NCBI RefSeq assembly: GCF_964204645.1
Contig: NC_134026.1
Location: 17,378,650 to 17,442,649 of the forward strand
Origin: Tubulanus polymorphus
Lineage: Eukaryota; Nemertea; Palaeonemertea; Tubulaniformes; Tubulanidae
DNA length: 64,000 bases
Reading direction: 5' to 3'
The notes under the pieces are model-generated. The model worked only from the letters and a program-made list of their open reading frames with translations. It was not told the DNA's origin and searched no databases. Made by a program: the position numbers and the translations under genes. This document shows positions 40,955 through 53,482 of the stretch, one piece after another. Position 1 is the first letter of the stretch; each line of letters begins with the position of its first letter.

Positions 40955-41390
40955 GTATATTCATAGTTTAGGTATGGTAATATGGATGACATTCCCAGCT
41001 ATTCACGAAATGATTGGGCACGTGGCCCTGGAGATTATATGCCATTTTATACTGCATTTGTCTGAAATTTTGTAGATGCTTAGGTAATGAGCAAAAATAA
41101 ACATATTCTCGGTTCTGTCCACTTAACCGTCTAAATCTATGGATCGAGTCTCTGAAAAACTCCCGCACTTGTCTCATATAAGTATTATACAGTGAATGAT
41201 TCTCGGATTTAGAAAAAGAAAAAACCTCCCGCCATCATCTCCTTGAAAAATATAAAAATACGAGTTTATTTCCGCTTTTTTATTTCAAAAAAGCTCATAA
41301 TAAAAATTCAACTGCCCACACGTCATGTCTAGAAAAGAGGTTTGGATGAGAAAGAAGGTATCAACTTTGAAGGGTCTTAAAAGTAGACTT
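40955..41390 (+). repeat. Repeat with unoccupied insertion site
   Basis: Aligns with 57095-57187 plus 58210-58556. Shared words include GACATTCCCA, CATTTTATACTGCATTTG (CATTTTAGACTGCATTTG there), CTCCCGC, TAAACATATTC-like, CATGTCTAGA and AGGTTTGGATGAGAAA. The element 57188-58209 is absent here, so the CATTTT at 41043-41048 is the empty version of that site. Confidence 0.75.
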
Positions 41391-41641
41391 TGATTTAACC
41401 GATTCCTTCGATCTTGCTCTCTGTCATACTATCACTATCTTCGACGTAATCATCCATTTGCAGAATGTCCTATTTTCAGACAATCAGTTCATAACGCAAT
41501 TTTCATAGACAAATAGTTTGGAATGGCCCTCAAACTAATCAACTCCAGTCGTCATTTCAGGATCTTATGAAATTCCTGCCCCTTCTAAAACATGTATAAG
41601 TAGCTGTACATAACAATTTTAGTATTTCTTCTAGCAATGAT

Positions 41642-41955
41642 ACTATCCTTAAACCGTTGATCATATTGCGAAAGCGCGCCATTAGAATTATCAGCAAGTC
41701 GCACTATTTTGAACATACCGAGCCTATCTTTAAAAGACTCAAAATTTTAAAATTCAAAGCTATTACCAAGTTTCAGTTATCCATATTCATGCATAATTAC
41801 ATCAACTCAAAGTTACCTAGTTCTTTTAATTCCTATTTTCATAAAGGTACCAATTTCCACGTTATACCACTCGAAATAATAATGTTTTTTCAACCTTCTT
41901 TTTGTCTTAGCAACAGACGACAAAAATATATACCACACGTTTTGTGTACAACTGT
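41642..41955 (+). pseudogene. Non-LTR retrotransposon RT C-terminal fragment (CR1/L2-like)
   Basis: The frame reads LKPLIILRKRAIRIISKSHY then EHTEPIFKRLKILKFK and LSIFMHNYINSKLPSSFNSYF. This is the characteristic region just C-terminal to the reverse-transcriptase palm in CR1/L2/jockey-type LINEs (RAIRII...HT.PLF..L.IL). No ATG, and no polymerase domain upstream; a stop follows the CTTV segment before the expected WN motif. A 5'-truncated dead copy. Confidence 0.65.
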
Positions 41956-41959
41956 ATAG

Positions 41960-43803
41960 AACGACTGTCATGTGATTTGTATAGATAACTTTTTCAAAAT
42001 CGAATGACTCATAAATTACAAATGTTCATCATTTTAATTGGCCATGCTTCCCACACACGTCAAATTACCGAAGTTTACTGGTGGCTTTATAACGAGCTGT
42101 TATTAATGTCAAAAATTTAATTGAGTTTTTGAGCAGAATTAGGACTTATTTCGGGAAAATGAAAAATACCCCCGCAACTAATAAATCCAGATTCCCAATA
42201 CACCCACACCAAAATTCATCATCCGATGGTTATTAACAATGTTATGAAAATTGGATATATACGCTTCTTGATTTTGTTCAAAGTTATTGGAGCTATTATA
42301 GCGCCGTAGATGTTTACTAAATGTTGCCTCAATAGTACTTGTAAGTCTGTTTCATGAGATATGATTATGATTGCCTATTTTGTGAAAAGGTCAAAAACGA
42401 ATATTGTCTTAATTACCGGTAGAAAGTCGTTGATGTCTTATGTCTACTTGCGACGACTTTTTTGAATCATCGCACGAGAAAACAAAACAATTGGAAAGAC
42501 AATAAAAAATGTTTCATCGTTCTTCTAGCCGTGCAGAAAAAATTGTGGAAATGTGGAAACCTCGGGGTTTTTGAACGTAGAATTTCCAACTTTTCAAATT
42601 ATGGAACTTTATCATAATGTATAGTAGCCTATAAATATGTGGTAGGCCCATGTTATATCCTTACCCGCAGAAACCAAACGGTTCTCAGACACATGACCTG
42701 TGTCCGTGGAGTCTGGTTCCTTCGATCACCTCCTGAAGATATATCATGCCTGTGGAGACCCCAGGTATTTTAGAACTATATAGCAAACAAACATGTTGAG
42801 AAATTTGATGATTAGTGAAGTTTGATTGAGTAGTGAATTGAATTGGATCATTTTATAGTGTATGAATACCATTTGGTATGGATGATCTGAACCCGTGGAC
42901 GCCGCAGGTAACAAATACGAAACACACTTTACAATGAATTAATATTATGCTGTACTTAAAATTTCCTGTGCCCGTGGAGGCTACTATTTGGAAAAATTGT
43001 ATTCCCAAAGCAGGAGTCGAACCTATGAACTACTGTGTCAGTCGTGTGCTGGTCCATTCAGAGAATAAATTTCAATTTCAATTCGCACGCTTATTCAAAA
43101 TGGAACCATCGACTAAAAAATTCAAGCATTTATATGCTCTTTAAGAATCTTAGAAATAACTTTTAATTGCATTTTAATATTGCAATTCAAAGTTTGAAAT
43201 TTGAAGGCTTTAATTTGAATTTGAAAGTTTATGACTAGATGCCAATGACGCTAACTAGTCTTCACTATTTGCGCTATGCATATGCGTTCTCTGATTCGTT
43301 GAAATTGCTGCACGTCGCAGCTGAGCTCAGGCCGGTTGTGCTTGGAAGCAACTGTCGGCCTTCTGTAAGCCGGAGTAGAACATAGGCCCATTTAAACGAG
43401 AAGAAAAGTCCTTTATTTTCAAAACCTTTAAAACGGCACCTCCCTTAAGGCCTCCTCGCGAGCAGGGCCCAACGGAGCCGCTTGCAGTTCATCCGTGTAG
43501 ATGCACGATCACGAGAAGGCGACTTCACTGAGTCCGATTAACAGCTCAGATAAAAAAGCCGTATGAAACGGCTGAAAGCAGAATAAACAAAAATGATAAT
43601 AATCTCGAGCATGGCAGCCTAACGTACCGTGGTTTAAGAAGCTGTTAAGAGATATAGCACCCAGCAAATTTCCGCTTATATGCCTTCACACAGGGTAACT
43701 ACATAGAAAAAATCTTCTAAATTCAACGACCATGCAACTAACGAGGAGAATACATTTTCAAAAACTTGCAAACTTAGCGAACTGTAAATTTCAGATATAT
43801 CGT
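41960..43803. other. Intergenic with minor repeat remnants
   Basis: 42470-42560 on the minus strand matches the TATGGTGG-family copy at 2945-2990. GAATAAATTTCAATTTCAATT at 43064 resembles a LINE 3' tail. 43430-43580 is a GC-richer patch with an AGCCGT/ACGGCT hairpin, but it fits no RNA family I know. Confidence 0.35.
42470..42560 (-). mobile_element. Remnant of the TATGGTGG-terminus family
   Basis: On the minus strand TTTTTTCTGCACGGCTAGAA, AACGATGAAACATTTTTT and CTCGTGCGATG correspond to TTTTCTGCACGGCTAGAGC, AACGATTAAAACATTTTC and the CTCGCRCGAG units at 2945-3020. Termini are lost. Confidence 0.5.
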
Positions 43804-44131
43804 GTTGGTGATGGTGATGCTGGAGAAGGTGATGGTGATACTGGAGGTGGTGATAATGTTAGTGATGATGGTGATGGTGGGATGCTGGGGCTTGTTATGG
43901 TATCGGTGCTAGAGAAGGTGAGGGTGGTGATTATGGAGATGGTGGAGATGATGGAGAATATAATGGTGCATATGGCGGAGACGGTGGTGATGACAGTTAC
44001 GTAGTGATGTTGAAGGTGATGTTGGTGATAGAGGTGATATTGATGGTGGTGATGGTGATGCTGGAGGAGGGGATGGAGATGATATGGTGGTGATGGTGAT
44101 GATGGTATTCATGCGGTAATGGTGGTAATGG
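43804..44131 (+). repeat. GGTGAT-rich degenerate trinucleotide minisatellite
   Basis: Tandem GGTGAT/GGTGATGCTGGAG/GATGGTGAT variants over about 330 bp. His/Ser/Pro-rich peptide frames on the minus strand are by-products. Confidence 0.85.
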
Positions 44132-44525
44132 GGTAGTCATCCAGTTAACCAGTCCCCAAGCCGCCCAGTCCCCCAGTCGCCCAGTATACCATGCCACCTA
44201 TGTACAGTCGGCGGGGTCTTCGAATTACGTCAAAATGAAGAAACGAATCACTACCAACGTATGGAATATGTTCCCACTCCCTTGCACTACTACCCCGTAT
44301 TCTGCACTTGAGCCATTCTTCTCTCTTTACAATATTTTCTTTAAAAGAGTATACTCTTTCTGACATGGTCACACCAAACGATGGAGTCGACGCCCTACAA
44401 TAGGAGCAGTCCGCCTGTAGAGCCAATCACTAATTATTTTCAGGATCACATGATACGTCTGCGTAGTAGTGTCAGTCATCAAATCAGGTTTGAAATCCAA
44501 CGATATCTTTAATGGCAACAGCAAC

Positions 44526-44565
44526 GCAGAAAACCCGTTATCGCTGCTTTGCAGCTACATTTACG
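44526..44565 (+). repeat. Hairpin-core repeat, copy 3
   Basis: GCAGAAAACCCGTTATCGCT followed by GCTTTGCAGCTACATTTA. The GCTGC/GCAGC arms form a perfect small hairpin. Confidence 0.6.
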
Positions 44566-44789
44566 ATTTATTATAGTATCGTGTGAGAAAGAAAGTCATC
44601 GCAACAACCCAAAGTTAGTGGTGTGCCCTTTCGGCGATGCACCTACTTAGAGAAATATGTTTCGGTGAAAATTCATTTTTTTCATATCAAATTCATTTCT
44701 TAAACTGGACATATCTTAATAGCCCTTATCAACCACCGTCGCCAAGTGAGTATATAGTGAAAAAGCGAGTTGTCGTTATCTTTCAAGTT

Positions 44790-45013
44790 ATTTTGACTGA
44801 ATTCGTACATCAGGGTACTTTGTACCAAGTTGCCCACATTGATCTTGTTTTATGGTACATATATCAACCTAAAGGTGGCACGCCTAAACATAGCCGTATT
44901 TCATGAACTGACAACCACAATTTCGACGAAACTTTGTACGCTTCGTGGTGCCGGGACGATATTCAAACCAGTAATGCAGAAATCCCGCTGTCGCTGTTTT
45001 TCAGCTATATTTA
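44790..45013 (+). repeat. Hairpin-core repeat, copy 4
   Basis: Begins TTTTGACTGAATTCGTACAT as in copy 2 and ends with the core ATGCAGAAATCCCGCTGTCG...CAGCTATATTTA at 44975-45013. Confidence 0.55.
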
Positions 45014-45338
45014 GGGTTTACAACCAATTCGGTTAAAAACTCAATTGTTATTCTTTTCATTGTTACCATACCTTTTACACATTTTTCGTTCTCAAAATTC
45101 GTCTCCTATCGAATTTGATAACTTACAGCGACTAAACGTAATATCAAATGCTGACAGAAATACAATAATCTTTTTGAACATTGATCCTGTATAGCGTTGC
45201 CTCCGAATTAATCTCCGGATAAATTACCTATTACACCGACTAGAATGTTTGATTCGTTTCATAATATCCCCTTCATTCCTCTGACGCATTCAATTGCACT
45301 ATGATCGGTAGCTACTTTTAGATCGTACGGGTCGGATT

Positions 45339-45591
45339 TATAAATACCCATTTTCACGATGCGATTCGATATCAGGCCTAAATAATTTCGTGTTAGACAA
45401 TTGCTTAAGCTGATCCTGATCAGAGTGCTAACGTTTAATCGATATGGTCATGTCCCCGGTCAATTTGAAGCAACATTTCTTTATATTTTCACTCTATCGA
45501 ATACAACTGTTTCAAGCAGCAACGATTTGTCAATTCAACCGTTTTTACCTCTTCGAAAGACCTAAATGCTACAATGGAACATTGGATTTAG
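45339..45591 (+). CDS. Possible TATA-driven first coding exon
   Basis: TATAAATA at 45339-45346 is followed 35 bases later by a TCAGG initiator-like site. ATG at 45444 opens a frame (MVMSPVNLKQHFFIFSLYRI, later YLFERPKCYNGTLDL) that stays open to a consensus donor TTTAG|GTGAGT after 45591. The short hydrophobic stretch is not a convincing signal peptide. No second exon was identified, so this rests on promoter, frame and donor agreeing. Confidence 0.3.
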
Positions 45592-47738
45592 GTGAGTTAT
45601 AAACCATAGTAGTGGTGGTGTTCTAAATCATAGCACGAAGTACTAAGACCTAGGCCTCGGTGCCCGCGTTGTACCCGCATAATCCCGAGTTTTGGCTGAA
45701 ATGCTCAAATATTCAAAATTTTTCGGGGTATGACTAACCCCCATCCTCCCCCGCCTGCGGCGTTCGCAACTTCAACCTGAGAGGCTACGTATGTAGCTTG
45801 TATTCTTCCAGAGAGACTATTTGCGTTAGAAATCTATTGTTCCATTTTCATAGCGGCAATAAGGTCTATTGTACTCAACCAGGCTACACGTAAAGCTTAA
45901 ATGGCGTTTCTCGTGTGTGCCCAGTCAAAGCCACGCTTACCGCCCACGTCGGTTATGATGTTGATTGCAGGAGCCAGTAGAGAATAAGTCAGTATTGGAG
46001 GCATTAGTTTCATTACAAAATACATACAGATATTAAGCTCTTTCCAATTCAAATAGTCGGCTTATCGACACATCAACGCACAACTATCTTCGTGGCGTCG
46101 GTGGGATGGTTATAAATCGCAATATCATCAACTTCGAATCCCTCAATAAAATGCTGAGTCAAATCAACTATAATTTTTTTAGTCAACCTAATATTTATAT
46201 TTGAAATGATGTTCTAGACTAATACGATTTAGTTTAGATGGTGTGTTACAATACCATTGAAGTTAAATATTCCTTCCACTGAATAAACAAAAGAAAAAGG
46301 CTGCTGCAATCGATTAAGTTCGAATCCTGAGTGAATTCAAATTAATTTCCTGCGATTATTGTTCCTTCTGGGATCACTGCTCGTGGGCCTGATACATGTA
46401 GGTCGACGATCTGTTTGTATGTGAAGATGAAGGAGCAGTAATAAATTACAAATCGTTATTTCATTACCATATCTTTGTATAACTGGGAAGCAGGGACACC
46501 ATGGTCGCTTGGTAAACTGCTTGGCAAATCTTACAATTTCAATATTCAACGCCCCTGATAAACAAATCTAATAATAAATGACTCGCCACAATTATAACAC
46601 ATGAGCAATTTATCGTGTTTACAGAATATGCATAGGCAACAACACATATGGAAATACCCCGATATACCATAATTTGACGCCCCCTGGTGAACATATTCGG
46701 AAATCAACGACATTGAAACTTCCCACAGTCATAGGGGATGTCATAAACTACACCTTTGATTTTGGATTAAAAATATGCATATGAACCTATACCAATATGC
46801 AATCTGTACAGAATTCAAAATTATTTTTAAAAAGTCCCTTGTAGCGAGAACAAAAACATACTGGGTGACCCTAATCCATGTGAGGAGATTATCCTATGAC
46901 AGCGCCCACAATTATCATATAGCAAAACGATAGTTAAACACCCGTTGATATTTTCCTCAAACACGACCTATACCCATCTACGCATGAGGACTGATAGGGA
47001 CTAAGATGGAGCTGCCGATGCGTGACAACTGCTTGATTGGAAAATTCATCGGATACATTAAAGTTCCCTTCCAAAAAGTATACCCATCACAAAAGTGGCA
47101 AACTATTAACAAACTAAAAGTCTCGGGATTCACGCCTAAATGATTTTTTGAGGCATAAATAGGTCACTAGACGGCCACCTCGAATCCAATCGACTCAATT
47201 TACTTTTTATCATGCTTAAGGGCCTGTAAAATGTGGCGATTTCAGAGAATATCGATAGCCAATCCGTCGGTCATCTCGATTGTGGCCAGATCAGTTTTTG
47301 AGTTGCAGATGTGTCTAGGGTGCAACCAAATAATAGCAATTCATCGAAGGGTCTCTAATTGACCTCTTTCATATACTGGATTCCATCCACACACCGAGGA
47401 ACGAACGGACTATAGGCGCAAAGGGGACGCAATAGCCTACTGGGACTTAAGCCCCAAATGGGCTAAAATTTTGGGGCACAACAAAATGAAATAAAAAGGA
47501 TTTTATTTCCTATACCTAAATAAGTTCGTCGGCGGATCCGTAATCCATCTAATAGAACAAGAGGTCCATGGGCCTTGAAGCATTGGTAGATTATACTGCA
47601 GTTCAGTGTTCAAGTGATTAAACGTACATCCGCCGGCAAATGTAAAATAATGACAGGGTCCACAGCACAACAGACTTAAAAGGTCAGTTTGTCGTGCGAT
47701 GTACGATTTTTATTCACGCATGAATATGTATGAGATTC
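45592..47738. other. Intergenic; a tRNA-like segment near 46094
   Basis: TGGCGTCGGTGGG near 46094 and ACTTCGAATCCC near 46125 resemble pol III A and B boxes at tRNA-like spacing, perhaps a tRNA-derived SINE head. No cloverleaf with an intact acceptor stem could be drawn. The rest is featureless. Confidence 0.3.
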
Positions 47739-47785
47739 ATTGGGGAACCCGCAACACCAGTTATCCCACCAGATGGTGTGACGAG
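47739..47785 (+). repeat. CCAGCTATCCCGC family, copy 3
   Basis: GGGGAACCCGCAACACCAGT then TATCCCACCAGATGGTGTG, matching copies at 15715 and 18601. Confidence 0.45.
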
Positions 47786-47918
47786 CAGTAGGTCGTCCTC
47801 TGTTATCTCTATGTTATTACTCTGTGCTATGTGTATTTCTGGTTTCGTGTTTTTAAGTTTTGTAAATTGTAAAATATATTGCATAAATTCTTGTTATATA
47901 TAAATATATATCTTGTTG

Positions 47919-47993
<75 letters not shown>

Positions 47994-48045
47994 AATATAT
48001 ATATACCAATGTTTGATTAGAGAGAAATAAACCATTCTATTCTAT
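47786..48045 (+). mobile_element. Probable LINE 3' end with ATTCT tail, split by (AT)n
   Basis: AGAGAAATAAACC followed by tandem ATTCT units at about 48020-48045 is typical of a non-LTR 3' end. The (AT)n at 47921-47991 lies within it. Confidence 0.4.
47921..47991. repeat. (AT)n microsatellite, ~71 bp
   Basis: Uninterrupted AT dinucleotides. Confidence 0.9.
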
Positions 48046-48376
48046 TCTAAGTCCGTTGTCAAAGATTCAGTTCATTTTCAATGAACTTTGAACTGGATTT
48101 TTAGACTCCCGAATCCATATACTATCACTACACCCACCAATCACTACAAGATACAATAAATTCATCATTCTACTCGGTATAGTTATCATTAATAATTGAA
48201 TCATTTAAAAGAAAAGATCATTCAGGTGAGATCGAAAGTGGAAGACCAGCTAATATATAAGCGAATCCTGGCGGTTCCTCACCTGCCATACGTGGAATTG
48301 AGCTTTTTAACTTGTTCGTAAAGAGCATGTACGGTGTAAGTGAAAAATCTATCCAAAGTTTGGAAGTAGTACGTAC

Positions 48377-48449
48377 CTGATACTGGTAACTCGGAGTACA
48401 AGTCAATTCAATTCCGGGATGAACGTATAGTTTTTGCACCATTTGGGCT
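48377..48449 (-). CDS. Possible internal exon of a minus-strand gene
   Basis: On the minus strand a strong acceptor (ATATTTCTCCTCTTAG) precedes 48449 and a donor CAG|GTACGT follows 48377. Of three frames only one is open through the 73 bases, giving QMVQKLYVHPGIELTCTPSY. The G-x-E-L-T-C words resemble strand B of an Ig-like domain, a weak hint only. A second donor-like CAG|GTGAGG lies further on at about 48282. Neighbouring exons are not identified. Confidence 0.35.
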
Positions 48450-49036
48450 CTAAGAGGAGAAATATGTGTACAGTGTATTTAATTTGGTAACCTTTGGTTA
48501 CCTTGAAATCATTCACGCTCCCCCTAACTTTCCCGAATCTTTAAGGGCTGTCCATAAAAGACGTAAGGGCTTATGGATGTCCACCTTGAAATAGGGGGTC
48601 ACTAGTTTAAGACCATCGTTTGTGGATAAAAGTGTACGTAAGTAAAATTAAGTAACTCAACACTGTAAAACTAATTCAATACTCAAAATTGTAAGATTCA
48701 AGTTACTGATTCAAGACTTTTCGAAGTTGATATTGATCCAATCAACTTTTATGCTGCATCAAATCTTTATCAAGTGTGAAACCAAAGGTCCACTGTCCGT
48801 CGGACAAGGGTAATATGGATTTTATGTGGACATATAGGGAAGGGGGTCAAATTTTCCGTATATTTGCGTGGGAGTCTTCGTCAGTCCCTTATGGAAATGT
48901 AAATGATGTTTAAATATAAAAATAACTATTGTAAGGCTCATATATGTCTTAATGAGCATTTCAGCCCTGTATTTCAGCGTCGTCAAAATCGTTATTTTGT
49001 TGGTTGACTCTAAGTATCTATGTAAGTAACTAACAA

Positions 49037-49056
49037 CCCTCCCCCCCCCCCCCCCC
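49037..49056. repeat. Poly-C tract
   Basis: Sixteen uninterrupted Cs after CCCT. A G-quadruplex is possible on the other strand; the length may be unreliable in assembly. Confidence 0.85.
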
Positions 49057-49704
49057 AACATTCAAATGCTAGGCACGGCCTTGCATTATGTTTTATACTT
49101 CAATTACTGCGAAGTTGCAAAAAGCATTTCTGCGATAAAGTTTTTCTAGTATATAAGTTATCAATAAACGTGATATGGAAGTATGAACTGTCTGGTACTA
49201 CTACACATATCATGCGATCATGAAAATACTGGTTAAAAGAGGTTGCCGGTGATGGTGCGCGTCTATTGTACAACGTTTATTGCTAAAATCAAATAAACCC
49301 CAAATTACCAAAAATGGATAATAATCATCTTCGCCACAGCGAATAGTCCGGCATTTTGCCTACGGCGGCGTCAAGTAAAAGGCTTATCCCGGGAGTCCTC
49401 TCCCGGGACAAATTTAACTAACTACGACTATGATAGATTAATCTACGAATAACAAAAGTAAGTTAGATTCATCGATCAATTCAAATTCATAGGGACCTGC
49501 GCAACCGAAGTAGGCATGTTTAGGTTTCTTCAACATTATTGTCCCGTGAAAGAAGGCCACGACCCAATTTAATGCCTCACGTAGGTCGGGCATCAAATCT
49601 AAGCGTTTTTCCTGGAATTAGTTCTCGTGTTAAATTCAACAGAAGTCGAAACAAAAATGATCTAAAACAAAGACTAGTTTAAGGGATACATAAATATCGA
49701 AAAA

Positions 49705-49824
49705 GCTGCGGAAATCCCGTTATCGCTGATTTGTAACTATATAGATTGTTATATTTTGTACTAAAAGGGTATTCCTAACGTTTCCAATAATATAGCTGCA
49801 AAGCAGCGATAATGGGTTTTCTGC
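49705..49824. repeat. Facing pair of hairpin-core repeats
   Basis: A plus-oriented core at 49705-49745 (GCGGAAATCCCGTTATCGCT) and a minus-oriented one at 49791-49824 (reading GCAGAAAACCCATTATCGCT) are separated by about 45 bp. Confidence 0.6.
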
Positions 49825-50423
49825 CTAGCAGCATGATTAATATGCAAACCTTTCGAAATTGAAGTGAAACAGAAAAGAAAAAAAGAAATGTTATTATCGG
49901 GGATTCGATTTTGATATGACTGGTACCACTACGCCAATCTATTTATCACAGTAAGACCCTACAAATCACGCTCGATATGACAGAGTGCGAACCAGCACTA
50001 TGCGACTATTCAATACAAAAGTTAACATTCATTGGCGAGTATCGGATTGTAACCCAAAACGGCTGTTTCGGATGTTGGAACTGAAACCAAATTTCATTTG
50101 TACTTTTATTTCAATGGAATTCATACCAATCATGGCTGGCTAAAAAGTATTTGCAATGTTTTCATATATGAATTAAAATCTGTGTTGTCAATGAAAATCT
50201 TATATTAAGCTCACGGAGAAAATACGAGTTCCTCGTTTTCCAACGCTACGAAACGTGAGGTTCTCAGAGGACACCATACATATGTATCAGACAACAGTTG
50301 ACCCTCTAAATATACACCAATATATTCCGACAGAACACTAGAGCCACGGCAAGTATCAACAAATTATTCAGAAAGCCTTTACAAGCCTGACAAATTACCA
50401 TAAATCTTTTACAAACCAACAAA

Positions 50424-50530
50424 ATTATCATTATCATTATTTGTCATAATTATTCATTATCATTATTTGTCATGATTATCTATTATTGTTATTCATTATC
50501 ATTTTGTTATCGTTATCATTACCATTTTCA
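50424..50530 (+). repeat. ATTATC/TTGTCAT-rich low-complexity tract
   Basis: Degenerate tandem ATTATC and TTATTTGTCAT words. Confidence 0.6.
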
Positions 50531-50709
50531 TAATCCGGAGGAAAGCAGTAGGGTTTCCTGTAAAAGGAAGCAGAAAACCCCAAGTATTTAGACATGAATT
50601 ATCAAACGCTACAGCGATTGAATTTGTGCAAATTATCGCCTCAAAGTCATTATCTCGTGTTAAACATCGTAAATTTTGCCCAGATGAATGAACCGCCATG
50701 TTACTTACT

Positions 50710-50834
50710 CTTCGTATCGCAACGATAATGAATTCAATGGTATAATTTGATTCATTCCGCAAGTTGAATAAATTCTTGAATATTCTATTACGTTTACAAG
50801 ACAGAACCGATGTCCATACAAAATTCAAAGACAT
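50710..50834 (-). CDS. Possible first coding exon, minus strand
   Basis: ATG at 50834 opens a frame (MSLNFVWTSVLSCKRNRIFK ... IEFIIVAIRR) that reaches a donor AGA|GTAAGT at 50709. The codons read as plausible, but no partner exon or homology was recognised. Confidence 0.25.
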
Positions 50835-50953
50835 GATAGTTACTATTCTGCAGATTATTTTTGCTCCATAATTAGTTTGTGTGACCTAGCCACTAGGGGG
50901 CGATGATCATGAGTAACTCATTTCATATGTATACAAATTCATATATAAGGTAC

Positions 50954-50991
50954 AGCAGAAAACCCGTTATTGCTGCTTTGGGGCTATATTT
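50954..50991 (+). repeat. Hairpin-core repeat, copy 7
   Basis: CAGCAGAAAACCCGTTATTG followed by CTGCTTTGGGGCTATATTTA. Confidence 0.55.
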
Positions 50992-50999
50992 ATTTTCTA

Positions 51000-52403
<1,404 letters not shown>

Positions 52404-52638
52404 TATTGTGCTTTGAACAGTTTCTAAATGATCAACAAAATTAATTGGTACCGGGCCCTGAATATCAAATACGCCTCGGAAATGAACACTTAATCGGACG
52501 TTAGGTTGGTGGGATGTAACTTGCATACATGTGTACCGGAGATTAATTAGTACCAGTATAAAAATACACTGCGATATGAAAAAAAAAATAAGAAAAGGGT
52601 TGGCTTTATTATAGTTATTCAACATTTCATCAATATCA

Positions 52639-53482
52639 ATGACGTACGATACTCTGAATTATTCTAAGGAAATACGTTTGGACATACCTTGTAGCTTTTT
52701 CTCCAGTGACGGTATATCCTATTCATGTTTCTTTAGTGTCAATGGGCCGCGCATCAGCACTACAAAAGCGGCCCAAACCGTTCTTATTATACCGGTAATA
52801 CATCCTCAGCAAAATTGCTCCGGCTATATCAATTATAAACCTCCATGAGCAACTTTCAGATATATTTATACACGCATTTGATACCGATATTTGTAATTGG
52901 CTGGACTCTCTGTATGGTGTCAGCCGATCGAAACCTTGTATTTTGTCAGTCTGATATTAATGGCTATCCAGATAGAGTTATCGCAAACCATCTTTAGCGC
53001 ATGGCTTTATTACGTCGGGAGAAAGGTAAATTTGTGTATTCCAGTACCCGAGGCACTCCATGTAATTGCAGCAATTTTATGCATATCAGGAGTATTATGC
53101 TTGACCCTAGACGAATGGACACGCGTCGTGCACCGCACGTTAGCACATATATATTCGTGAAAAACTGACTCGTCCCGACACACATACAAATCCAGCTAGT
53201 ATTTTGTAATATTCCAACGTGCTGTGTTGCTGGCAATCGTTCACGCTACGTGCTGCTGGTAAGCTCTTCACTTATCCGAGATTCCGATATCACCGGAGGT
53301 TTTATGATATAATTTATGGTCAGAACAAACGTGCTTTTAGGCGTAGTAACGGCTTCGTCTCAAAGCTGACAAATGTCCGTATTGATCGTAAAATACCTGC
53401 GCAACACCATGCAGTGCCGAGACGCCAAGACAATCCTCAGACAATAAATCTACCCTGTCATACAGAATCAAGCAATCGATGA
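52639..53482 (+). CDS. Possible short membrane-protein gene, exon structure uncertain
   Basis: Three clustered frames look gene-like. From ATG 52639: [20 protein letters not shown] and on to TVLIIP, with a weak donor GTAATA at 52795. From an acceptor-like GGTGTCAG at 52923, in the same phase: [20 protein letters not shown] ... YYVGRK, then a donor-like AAG|GTAAAT at 53026 or read-through into a second hydrophobic stretch, [20 protein letters not shown] third frame ends at 53482 with a basic, polar tail ([20 protein letters not shown] ... TESSNR) like a cytoplasmic domain. No family recognised. The joins are my inference; the cluster could also be chance. Confidence 0.3.

Noticed and set aside
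43430-43580. GC-richer patch considered as an snRNA, 5S rRNA or other structured RNA
   Set aside because: No match to recalled U1-U6, U11, U12, 5S or SRP landmarks.
43732-44197. Gly/Asp-rich and His/Ser/Pro-rich frames
   Set aside because: By-products of the GGTGAT minisatellite.
44145-44426. Minus-strand 93-codon frame with a Cys-x2-Cys and Trp spacing faintly like a THAP finger
   Set aside because: The AVPTF-type and HF motifs do not align convincingly, and part overlaps tandem CCCAGTC repeats.
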